Part shown: one piece after another, positions 53,114 to 60,978 of the stretch
Numbering within the stretch: the stretch's first letter is position 1
How the letters are laid out: every line of letters starts with the position of its first letter
Source of the DNA: Paenibacillus_AB hodogayensis
GTDB lineage: Bacteria > Bacillota > Bacilli > Paenibacillales > NBRC-103111
Length of the DNA: 64,000 nt
Assembly: GCF_039536325.1 (NCBI RefSeq)
Contig: NZ_BAAAYO010000001.1
Location: 496,001 to 560,000 of the forward strand
Direction of reading: 5' to 3'
The notes under the pieces: model-generated
Databases searched by the model: none
What the model was told of the DNA's origin: nothing
The model's input: only the letters and a program-made list of their open reading frames with translations
Made by a program: the position numbers and the translations under genes

Positions 53114-53240
53114 GCCTTCTAGAGCGGATTTTCAAACCGCTAGCCTGTTGGCAAGATCTCGAGAAAGTCGCTTGAATCAGCCGTTTGGTCTGATCCAGAA
53201 CACTCGAACTGGAAACATGGATAACCGATTATGAAAACAA

Positions 53241-53271
53241 AAAAACAGCCCATCCTTCTCTTAGGCTGGGC
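53241..53271 (-). terminator. Terminator of the AraC-family regulator
   Basis: On the minus strand GCCCAGCCT pairs with AGGATGGGC (53271-53248), then TG and seven T. Confidence 0.8.
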
Positions 53272-53421
53272 CGCTTGCTGAATTTGAGTTCACAATAAAT
53301 GAAGTTATACAACCGAGTAGCGTCGCGATACTGGGTAGTGTCTTGCAAATCCTGTATCTGTTTGCCGTTTGCAGGGCTATCCTCCCGGCAAGATCACACC
53401 TTCAACAGTGTAGGAGAGACG

Positions 53422-55728
53422 TTATCTTTGTTGCTGTCGGTAATGAGCCGGCGTCTGTCCGGTCAGTGTCTTAAATACACGCCGAAACGCACGTTCGGTG
53501 TATCCGACTTCTTCAGCAATTTCGACGACGGTTTTGTCAGTGTAGACGAGTATTTCCTTCGAGCGTTCGATTTTCAGCTCTGCTACGAATTGGGCAAAGC
53601 TTTGGCCGGTATGCTTGTTGAATAGCCTGCTAAAATGCGAATGGCTGACTCCTGTGTGGTCGGCTACAGCAGTGAGCGTGAGATCTTGAGAAGCATGCTC
53701 CCGCATAAATTGCACAGCTGCATCCACGAGTGCTTTTCCCCGGTCGACAATCGCCTCTTCGAAGATGGGAAGCAGTCTCGGAAATATTTCTTTAGAGAAC
53801 AAGCGCTCAATGTCGTCGAGCGTTCGAGCGGACATCATCCGCTCAAACACATCCATCTTCAACAGTGGGTTGGCGTCATTCCCGATCATCTCAACAGCGG
53901 ACTGTACGAGCCTAACGTAGAGCATATGAAAGGAACGCGTGATCTGAGAGATCGGATAACGTCGCCCAGTGACGGCATCTCTGAACTCATCGAAAAACTG
54001 CTGAACGCGTTCTCGGCTACCTTTCTCCAAACTTTGCACGATTTCCGTCTCATGGTTATATGGATAAACGAAATCATGACTCAGTGGCTTCAAATCTCGG
54101 TAGTGCACGGTCCTGCCGCCACCTGCAACCATCCGAAAGCCGAGCGCTTCCAGTGCTTCCAGGTACGAGGAGCGGATGTCTTTCGGATGATCGTAGCGGG
54201 TACCGATGCCGATAGAAACCGGAATTTTCAAATAGGTATGTACATACAGTCGAATCGTCTCCGCAATCTGGTGCCTTACGGAGCGCTCTTGATCATCCGC
54301 GGCCCTGCTTGCAGTCTGCATTACAATTATCACATGGGGGGTCTCGAGCCCGTTTACAAAGTGGCTGTCCACGTTGTGCTGGTTCAGAATGTCCTGGCAT
54401 ACACTGGATACAGCCAAAAGGATCAGGGAACGATCTTCTTTTCCGAATCGGCCGTGTAACTCGTAATTTTCCACTTCTACGACTATAACGTCCCATCCGT
54501 TGTCCGGGTTCATGCCATACTGTTCGATCAGTCCACGGATCCGATCGCCGCTTTCGTTCTCATAGTGGCCGTACAGCAAATGCAGGAACAAAAAATCTCG
54601 CAGCGCAGTCTCGTCTCGGGACGATCGTTCGTGAAAACGTCCGAGCTTGTCTTGTAGCTGGCCCCATTCCTGACGAATCCAATTCCACTCGTCGATCTTG
54701 ACCTGAGATGGATCTTGACTGTTCTCAGCAGTAACGATCCGCTGCCTCAATAGACTGCGGATTGGAGCATACAACTTGTGGGAACTGAAATACAGCAGCA
54801 AAATTCCCGTTACGAAGGCGGCTAGGCATACTAGAAGCGTCGTATATGCCACCTCAGCTTTTAAAGCGTTCATAGCAGATGTCGGAACAAGCAACACAGA
54901 TATCCATCCAGTAGAAGGCGACTTCGAATATACGATCTGGGCGGGGAACTGGTCCAGCGAAACAAAGCCGGAGCGGGCGCCAACATCCACTGGTACATCC
55001 AAAATTGGCGCAAGCCAGTCCGGCCATGCCTGTGGAGAACCAAGATCTGTTGTCGAACCAGCGCTGGCAACAAGAGTCCCCGCTTCGTCCATCAAAATAA
55101 TCGCTCCCGTACGCTGGGGTTCCACCGAGTTCAGAATCGATTGGAAGGCGTCACTCGGGATGTCTAACATTAAAAAGGCAAGAGGGACGGTTGTGAAAAG
55201 TGGAAGCGGTTGCACATAGGTGAAAGTATGGTCTTCCGGTTGCACGATCCACTTGGGATCGGAAGCCGCACCCATAGAACTCATGAACGGATATCTCTCG
55301 GACATGTCGCTGACCGTTTCATAACCTTTCGTCGTAGAGAGCCGAACTCTCTCCGCAGGCAGGAGCAGGCTGACGCTGTTCTCGTATTCAATGGATTGAG
55401 AAACCGCTCTTAGCTTTTCCGTTACCTGCATCATATTGATATAACTGCTCCGATCGTTCTGATAAATGTATTGTTGAAGCGTAGGGTCCAGAACAAGTCC
55501 GCGGATCGTCTTTGATATCCATTGGAGCGAAGCATCGATCCTCTGCTGCATCTGGTTGATCATATCCAGGTTCGCGCGGTTGACTTCTCTCTGCACATGC
55601 CCAGAAACTAATGTATAGGATAAGAATGCGACCAGTAGGATCGGGACACATACGGTCAAGAATCCGAAGCCAAATAGACGCTTATGGTAGGTGCCTGCAA
55701 TGAAAATCTTATTCCAACTGAACCTCAT
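53422..55728 (-). CDS. Membrane-anchored AraC-family regulator of the GH30 cluster
   Basis: 768 residues. Membrane segments at about 18-42 and 296-316 enclose an extracellular sensor (WISKTIRGLVLDPTLQQYIYQNDRSS region). The cytoplasmic part has a degenerate nucleotidyl-cyclase-like region and a C-terminal AraC domain at about 665-765 (LTLTAVADHTGVSHSHFSRLFNKHTGQSFAQFV, VVEIAEEVGYTERAFRRVFKTLTGQTPAHYRQ). ATG 55728 has GGAGG 13 bases upstream. Same architecture as the 762-residue regulator at 19772. It precedes the GH30-type and binding-protein genes in the same direction and probably activates them in response to external sugar. Confidence 0.9.
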   Translation of the reverse strand: MRFSWNKIFIAGTYHKRLFGFGFLTVCVPILLVAFLSYTLVSGHVQREVNRANLDMINQMQQRIDASLQWISKTIRGLVLDPTLQQYIYQNDRSSYINMMQVTEKLRAVSQSIEYENSVSLLLPAERVRLSTTKGYETVSDMSERYPFMSSMGAASDPKWIVQPEDHTFTYVQPLPLFTTVPLAFLMLDIPSDAFQSILNSVEPQRTGAIILMDEAGTLVASAGSTTDLGSPQAWPDWLAPILDVPVDVGARSGFVSLDQFPAQIVYSKSPSTGWISVLLVPTSAMNALKAEVAYTTLLVCLAAFVTGILLLYFSSHKLYAPIRSLLRQRIVTAENSQDPSQVKIDEWNWIRQEWGQLQDKLGRFHERSSRDETALRDFLFLHLLYGHYENESGDRIRGLIEQYGMNPDNGWDVIVVEVENYELHGRFGKEDRSLILLAVSSVCQDILNQHNVDSHFVNGLETPHVIIVMQTASRAADDQERSVRHQIAETIRLYVHTYLKIPVSIGIGTRYDHPKDIRSSYLEALEALGFRMVAGGGRTVHYRDLKPLSHDFVYPYNHETEIVQSLEKGSRERVQQFFDEFRDAVTGRRYPISQITRSFHMLYVRLVQSAVEMIGNDANPLLKMDVFERMMSARTLDDIERLFSKEIFPRLLPIFEEAIVDRGKALVDAAVQFMREHASQDLTLTAVADHTGVSHSHFSRLFNKHTGQSFAQFVAELKIERSKEILVYTDKTVVEIAEEVGYTERAFRRVFKTLTGQTPAHYRQQQR

Positions 55729-55861
55729 AAACGGTATTCCTCCGAAATTTACAGGAATATGCGGCTGTTGTTCCACTTTTGCGGACCATTTCATTATCTG
55801 ATGAGCGTTGAAGACAGAGTTGGTGAGTTAATGGGTCATTGATAGAAAAAAAAGATAGCAA

Positions 55862-56094
55862 TCAGCCATCCTTCTTAACCTTTTGCTTCATTTGATTAAT
55901 GATCGCTGCTGTTTCAGCTTGCAGCAATACGATCGAATTCTTCCGATTGTTGTGAGATCAGTTGATTTTTCAAATGGATCACCGACTTTATTCTAAGTAT
56001 ACACTGATCAAGCGCTTTGCAGCAACATCATCAATGGCCATACGCCCGTCAAAGCTGATCTGCTTCGTGCCAAGCATCGTTCGGTAATGCTCGA
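55862..56094 (-). pseudogene. Coding-like remnants of unknown origin
   Basis: On the minus strand 56094-55988 reads VEHYRTMLGTKQISFDGRMA then IDDVAAKRLISVYLE and stop; its upstream side ends exactly at the CTAG where the 59-bp element begins. A second stretch to 55862 reads LLQAETAAIINQMKQKVKKDG after a frameshift from HLKNQLISQQSEEFDRI. I do not recognise the family. The pattern is that of a gene cut by insertion and decayed. The rest of 55729-55861 shows nothing. Confidence 0.4.
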
Positions 56095-56153
56095 CTAGAG
56101 CGTGTCTTCAAACTATTTGCTTTGGCTCAATTAGGTTTGAAGACACGCTCTAG
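56095..56153. mobile_element. 59-bp palindromic mini-element abutting copy 2
   Basis: CTAGAGCGTGTCTTCAAAC (56095-56113) and GTTTGAAGACACGCTCTAG (56135-56153) are perfect 19-bp inverted repeats around 21 bases. The GAGCGTGTCTTCAAA type end resembles IS terminal repeats. Its right CTAG is shared with the left end of the 98-bp element. Confidence 0.7.
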
Positions 56154-56247
56154 TACCTTGTCAATTCTTATCATGTGGCTGCGTCCTGCGGAAATGAACA
56201 GTTGCAAACCCGAAATAGGCACCGTTTTAGCGTTGACAATGTACAAG
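56150..56247. mobile_element. 98-bp miniature inverted-repeat element, copy 2
   Basis: Same 98-bp length as copy 1 at 47808-47905, in opposite orientation, 88 of 98 positions identical by hand alignment. Ends CTAGTACCTTGTCAAT and GTTGACAATGTACAAG are less perfect, so this copy has drifted more. Confidence 0.8.
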
Positions 56248-56335
56248 TTCAAAGTCAGAGCTAATCCTGTGTATTCGTCCATTCCATGAGTACTGTTTAA
56301 GGTCTGACTACATTTCCTAATGCAGGGGGTAACCG

Positions 56336-56881
56336 ATGAATCTTGCCAACAAAATTACCATTGCAAGAATTTTACTCATCCCTATCTTGATTTTAATCTT
56401 TGAGCATGTAAGCTCATACGGCACGTATTATGCTGCGACCGTTTTCTTGCTTGCCTCCGCTACGGATAAATTGGACGGGTATATAGCGAGGAAATATAAT
56501 CAAATCACGAAGCTGGGCAAGCTATTGGACCCTTTGGCCGATAAGCTGCTAATATCCACTGCTCTGATTCTTTTAGTCAGCCAGCAGCTGGTTTTCGCTT
56601 GGATCGCTTTCATTATTATTGCTAGAGAAATCATCATTACGGGCATTCGTGTTGTAGCTTCATCGCAGCAAATCATTTTACAAGCCGATCGGCACGGTAA
56701 AATCAAAATGGTTTTTCAAGTCGCAGCCATAGTAGCGATCCTGTTGAACCATGGTCCTTTTCGTTTTCCAACCGATCTTCCCATCGATCAAATACTCCTC
56801 GGTATTGCTTTCATCTTAACGGTATATTCCGGCCTCAGCTATATAAAAAATAACTACCGTGCTTTAAAACTCCATACCTAG
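56336..56881 (+). CDS. pgsA: CDP-diacylglycerol--glycerol-3-phosphate 3-phosphatidyltransferase
   Basis: 181 residues, the usual length. Contains the CDP-alcohol phosphotransferase motif DG-x2-AR-x8-G-x3-D-x3-D as DGYIARKYNQITKLGKLLDP then LAD, about five membrane segments. It makes phosphatidylglycerol phosphate, precursor of phosphatidylglycerol and cardiolipin. GGGGGT precedes the ATG. It lies alone behind mobile-like elements rather than in the conserved rimO-pgsA-cinA-recA region, so it is probably an additional copy. Confidence 0.92.
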   Translation: MNLANKITIARILLIPILILIFEHVSSYGTYYAATVFLLASATDKLDGYIARKYNQITKLGKLLDPLADKLLISTALILLVSQQLVFAWIAFIIIAREIIITGIRVVASSQQIILQADRHGKIKMVFQVAAIVAILLNHGPFRFPTDLPIDQILLGIAFILTVYSGLSYIKNNYRALKLHT

Positions 56882-56883
56882 CT

Positions 56884-56966
56884 AAGTTGAACGAATGGAC
56901 TTCCAGGAGAAGCGGCAAGGCCATTCTTTTCGGAATGGAACGGACTCCCCATCATTCGTTCAACTT
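56884..56966 (+). terminator. Nested 14-bp stem structure after pgsA
   Basis: AAGTTGAACGAATG (56884-56897) pairs with CATTCGTTCAACTT (56953-56966); inside, CCATTC (56921-56926) pairs with GAATGG (56933-56938). It begins 3 bases past the pgsA stop. It may act as a terminator (short T run follows: ATTT) or be an element remnant. Confidence 0.5.
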
Positions 56967-56985
56967 ATTTAGCTCCCATACATCC

Positions 56986-57027
56986 AAAAAGGTACAGCCC
57001 CCCCACATAAGGGAGGAGCTGTACCTT
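56986..57027 (-). terminator. Terminator of the 1253-residue secreted protein gene
   Basis: AAGGTACAGC (56989-56998) pairs with GCTGTACCTT (57018-57027); read leftward it runs into TTTTTGG. Confidence 0.75.
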
Positions 57028-57056
57028 GCTTTTGTTTCAGCGTCTCATTGCCATCG

Positions 57057-60000
57057 CTATGGAGTCACGGCCGACGCGGTAAACTGCACGTTCAATATGC
57101 TCATTGACCCCGGCGTATCGAAGCGGATCGTGTGCCAGCCCGGGGCTAGCGTGACGGAGCCCAGATCGGCGACCGATGCGCGCAAACCAGTCGACACGAG
57201 GCTTTCCACCGCGAGCGGCTGCCCATCGATCGAGGCGGTATACGTGACGTTGCCGTTTAACCGCTCGAGGGAGACGGTATACTCCCCTTCCGACGTTCGC
57301 GGCAAGAAGAACGCGTATTCGATATACCTGCTGAATGCCACTTGCCCGTAAATCGAGTTCGTGTACGTCGAGAAGGTCACCGTAGGCGCGAGTTGCTTGA
57401 AATGCATCGTGACCGTATCGCTGACACTGTCCGTTCGCCAGACGGGCGGAGCATAGGCCTGCGCCGCCGGAGCCGTCGGAAGCTCCAGCGCCGCCGATGT
57501 CGCGCTTGGGAACGGGAAGTACAGCTGCGCCGGGAAACTGAGCAGGTTCGACGCGTTCACGTTCAGGTCGATCCGCATAGGCGGAGCCATCGCCTCGGCA
57601 ATCTCCAGCTTCCCGCCGCTACCGCCGTCCAAGTAAAAGGCGGCTCCGGCATTCGGCATCGTGTCGACGTTCCGATCGAAGCCCGCACCGGTCGTTGCGG
57701 TATACGCGATCCGGTATAGATCTCCCTGCTGAAGCGGCCAAGGCAGCACGATCCCGTCATCCGCCATACTGCCCGGCGTTACCGTATAGACGACATCCCG
57801 GTTCGGATCGACCGTCCAATCCGTTTCGGCAGCGGAGGGTGGCACGATTTTGGAAATGCGCACGTTCAGCGACGCCGGCACGACCATGTTCGGACCGAGC
57901 TTGTCGAACCATTTCACGTTCGTGTAAGGTCCTTTGCCAATCGCTTGGACATAAGTCGCGATCGTCAGCGGCGCATTCGGTTCCGGCGCGCCGTCGTACG
58001 CCTTTAGCGCCTTGATATAACGGTCGCCTTGATACCAGAGTGCGGATGTTACGGTCATATCGAGCGCCTCGTTCCACACCGCTTCCTCCGCCCCGATATC
58101 CACTCCGGCTTGCTTCAAATAGGCGAAGGCGTGCATGGCATCCCATACCATCATCGTTTCATGGCTTTGGTCGAGTACCGCGCGGGTCGTGTTCAGCGGA
58201 TTTTCCGCCGAATCGTAGTAAAACGCTCCGTCGTACTCATATTCTCTGGCCAAATACCAGAGAAGTCCTCTGGCCAGCTCAAGCATTTTAGGATCGTTGC
58301 GCAAATAGCCGACCTTGGCGAATACATGGGCTTTCGCCGCATTAATATTGTCCGTCCCATCGCCGAGCGGATTGCTGGCATCGTTCGGAATGCCCGTTGT
58401 CGAAGGCCCGTATCCGAACCAATAGTAAGCGCGGTCTTTGTATATGCCGTAGTTGAAGCCGTTAAGCGGAATTTGGTTGTAGGCGAACTCGTATACCGCA
58501 TTCAGTACGCTGGCGGCATCGTCCGCATACGGGTACAGATGCAGCATCCGCCCTCCGATCTGGGCATTGACATGGCCATCCGGCGAATGCTTCGGATACG
58601 TGTAGCCGTATACGTTTGTCCAGTTGTAGTTGAATTTGTAGTCCCAGCCGCCGCGGAATTGGACGTTCCGCCCCGTATCGAGAAGCCGCTGCCATTCTTC
58701 CGGGTAATGGATACGCACGAACGGGTTGTCTCCATCCGGTTTGTATTGCGAGTAATCGCTGAACTGCATCAGTTCTTTTGCCCGGTCGAGAAAGGACTGC
58801 TCTCCGGTCAACGTATACAACGTGGCGTATGTACCGACAGACGCCTGGTTGCCGCCGGCGTAATATTCCCGGTTCGGCCCGTCGGGCGAAGCCGTCACGT
58901 TGAAAGGCAAATCGCCGGCTTTTACCGTCGAGGGAGCCCCGGTTGCAGCGGACACGCCGACCGTATGTTCCAGATACGGGATGCGGGCCTGCGACATTTT
59001 ATTGTTAAAAGGCGTGTAATAGTTCAAATAGTAGTAACCGTCGAGTCCGAAGAAATGCCGTCTTAACAACCCCGACTCCCATACCGGGGCGCTAGTCGGC
59101 TGCAGCGAAGCGGCCGGGATCTTCGACCAGAAAACGGCCGGATCGATTTCGTTCGACCAACTGTACGCCATCGTCAGGCCGGTCGCCGGCGCCCCGTCCG
59201 CTTTGTACATATCGAGGTACGGCTCGATCTGGATGCCATCCCACATGACTTCGGATGCGCCGCCCCGTCCGACGAGCCGAAGCTCCAGCTTCGCCGCTCC
59301 CGCAGGCATCAGCAGCACTTGCGTCAGCCGGTGCCACTCCCCGTCCCGCTCCAATACGGGTGCATCGAACGAAGTCAGCGGCAGCTGTCCCGAAGCGAAC
59401 GGCGGATTGGCGCCGGCCGTCAGTTGGATGGGTTGATCGTTCGCGTCGAGCCAAGTCAAGCGTATGAACGACTCCGCGCCCTCACCCATCTGCTGCACCT
59501 TGTAAAGCGCGTTGATTTTGAAACGGCGATATTCTTCCGGCAGCGGTCCGGTCGACTGCCCGACGCTCCACTCGTCTTCCGATCCGTACGTTGCGATCGT
59601 AACCGCTCCATCCAGATCGAAGCCGCCCGACGTTACCCGTACGACGGAGCCCCCGGTCGTTCCGGGCGCGGAAGCCGCGCTCCAGCCGCTTGCGGCGAGC
59701 GGACTCTCGAAGCTGCCGTCTGTGATAAGATTCGGAACCGTCCGGAACGAAGCCTCGTCGACCCAGACGCGCCCGTGCTCGACGACCGCTTCGAATGCCG
59801 CCGTCACCGCATTCGCCGGCGCCGTAGCGTCCAGCTCCGCCAAGGTAGCGAACCGATCGTGCTCCTCGTCGAACAAATCCGCGCTTACCGTCCGCAGCGT
59901 CTGCCCGGCCGCATCCTTGAACAGTACGCGCAGCTGCGCCGTCCCCGATACGAAATCCGTCCGGTACGTAAAGGAGGCCCGATACAGCTGTCCGCCCGAT

Positions 60001-60818
60001 ACGGGCAGTGCTCCTTGGACGACGGCCGCGCTGTCGCCCGGCTGCGGCGCATCCAATTGGACGGCGCTGCCCTTCAGCCGGTAACCGGCCTGACTGGACG
60101 CCAACACCTGGCCCCCGTCCGCCACAACCGGCGTCCAAACGTTCAACTGCCCGGACGACCATGCGTCGAATCCGGAGTTGGCGAGCAAATTCGGTCCTTC
60201 GCCGATTTCAGGCACGTCGCCGGTCGCTTCGGCGTACGAAGCATGGTCCACAATCAGCTCTGCTCCTCTCTGCATTAGAAATTCGTAAGTAACCGATACG
60301 GCCTCGGCCGGAACGGCGAATTTTTTCTGGAACAGCACGAAGCTCGCTCTCTCGGCCGTCGGCAGTTTCTCCACCGTCGTCGGCGTTATCGTCGTGCCGT
60401 CGCTTTTCCGGTACGTCAGCTTGAAGTATACGTAGGCGGTCGACGGCGAAAGCGGCTTTTTATAATAGAAAGATACCAGGTAGTTTTTGCCGCCCGTTAC
60501 CGCAATGCCGTTCTGCCGCAACGATGCGGAGTCTCCCGTCGCCGCGGGCGCCGACAGTCTGGCCGAGCTCGCTCCGTCCTGCACGTTCGCCGGGTCCGTC
60601 TCCCTGCTCAACGTGCCTCCGGCCGCAAGCCCCTTCGTCCAGCTTGTCGGCGTATCCCCGCTCCACGTCTCGAAGCTTCCGTTTTTCAGCAGGTTTGGAC
60701 CGTACGCGCTCCCCCCGTCTGCTCGGGCCCGTTCCGGCGGTCCGAATAGCGGAAGCAAAACCAAAATGAAAGCGATTGCAAATTTGAGACCGGCATTTGT
60801 TCCGAGCCTCAGCCTCAT
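57057..60818 (-). CDS. Very large secreted protein with three carbohydrate-binding-like domains and an alpha/alpha-toroid-like centre
   Basis: 1253 residues. Signal peptide about 1-33 (ends RARADGG). Three CBM4/9-like domains at about 40-190, 200-355 and 360-535, each opening with PNLLxNxxFxxW-type sequence. The centre (about 540-1010) is rich in aromatic helices (GYYYLNYYTPFNNKMSQARI, FNYGIYKDRAYYWFGYG, YLAREYEYDGAFYYDSAENP) and looks like an (alpha/alpha) barrel of a lyase or hydrolase, but I cannot name the family. The end (about 1090-1253) is beta-rich and similar in style to the beta part of the heparinase-type protein. ATG 60818 has GGGAGGT upstream. Divergent from the GntR-SBP regulator, its probable controller. 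Confidence 0.75.
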   Translation of the reverse strand: MRLRLGTNAGLKFAIAFILVLLPLFGPPERARADGGSAYGPNLLKNGSFETWSGDTPTSWTKGLAAGGTLSRETDPANVQDGASSARLSAPAATGDSASLRQNGIAVTGGKNYLVSFYYKKPLSPSTAYVYFKLTYRKSDGTTITPTTVEKLPTAERASFVLFQKKFAVPAEAVSVTYEFLMQRGAELIVDHASYAEATGDVPEIGEGPNLLANSGFDAWSSGQLNVWTPVVADGGQVLASSQAGYRLKGSAVQLDAPQPGDSAAVVQGALPVSGGQLYRASFTYRTDFVSGTAQLRVLFKDAAGQTLRTVSADLFDEEHDRFATLAELDATAPANAVTAAFEAVVEHGRVWVDEASFRTVPNLITDGSFESPLAASGWSAASAPGTTGGSVVRVTSGGFDLDGAVTIATYGSEDEWSVGQSTGPLPEEYRRFKINALYKVQQMGEGAESFIRLTWLDANDQPIQLTAGANPPFASGQLPLTSFDAPVLERDGEWHRLTQVLLMPAGAAKLELRLVGRGGASEVMWDGIQIEPYLDMYKADGAPATGLTMAYSWSNEIDPAVFWSKIPAASLQPTSAPVWESGLLRRHFFGLDGYYYLNYYTPFNNKMSQARIPYLEHTVGVSAATGAPSTVKAGDLPFNVTASPDGPNREYYAGGNQASVGTYATLYTLTGEQSFLDRAKELMQFSDYSQYKPDGDNPFVRIHYPEEWQRLLDTGRNVQFRGGWDYKFNYNWTNVYGYTYPKHSPDGHVNAQIGGRMLHLYPYADDAASVLNAVYEFAYNQIPLNGFNYGIYKDRAYYWFGYGPSTTGIPNDASNPLGDGTDNINAAKAHVFAKVGYLRNDPKMLELARGLLWYLAREYEYDGAFYYDSAENPLNTTRAVLDQSHETMMVWDAMHAFAYLKQAGVDIGAEEAVWNEALDMTVTSALWYQGDRYIKALKAYDGAPEPNAPLTIATYVQAIGKGPYTNVKWFDKLGPNMVVPASLNVRISKIVPPSAAETDWTVDPNRDVVYTVTPGSMADDGIVLPWPLQQGDLYRIAYTATTGAGFDRNVDTMPNAGAAFYLDGGSGGKLEIAEAMAPPMRIDLNVNASNLLSFPAQLYFPFPSATSAALELPTAPAAQAYAPPVWRTDSVSDTVTMHFKQLAPTVTFSTYTNSIYGQVAFSRYIEYAFFLPRTSEGEYTVSLERLNGNVTYTASIDGQPLAVESLVSTGLRASVADLGSVTLAPGWHTIRFDTPGSMSILNVQFTASAVTP

Positions 60819-60904
60819 CCGTCTTGCACCTCCCATTGGTTAGTAGACAAGAACGAAATATAATACCTGTACCTTACTTATTCCATTCTTGTACTCACAT
60901 TGTA

Positions 60905-60940
60905 ATCCAATCTATTGTTATATACAATACAATTATTGGT
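60905..60940. promoter_or_regulatory. Candidate GntR operators between the divergent genes
   Basis: CAAT-CT-ATTG (60908-60917), ATTGT-TATAT-ACAAT (60914-60928) and CAAT-T-ATTG (60930-60938) are overlapping or adjacent dyads; TTGTATA-type dyads are classic GntR sites. They lie 40-70 bases before the GntR-SBP gene and about 100 before the secreted protein gene. Confidence 0.6.
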
Positions 60941-60978
60941 GAGCGCGAACAAAAAAAAGCGTCTCAGAAAGGATTCCG

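Noticed and set aside
58029..60278. Long plus-strand open frames opposite the 1253-residue gene
   Set aside because: Arg-rich antisense shadows without ribosome binding sites.
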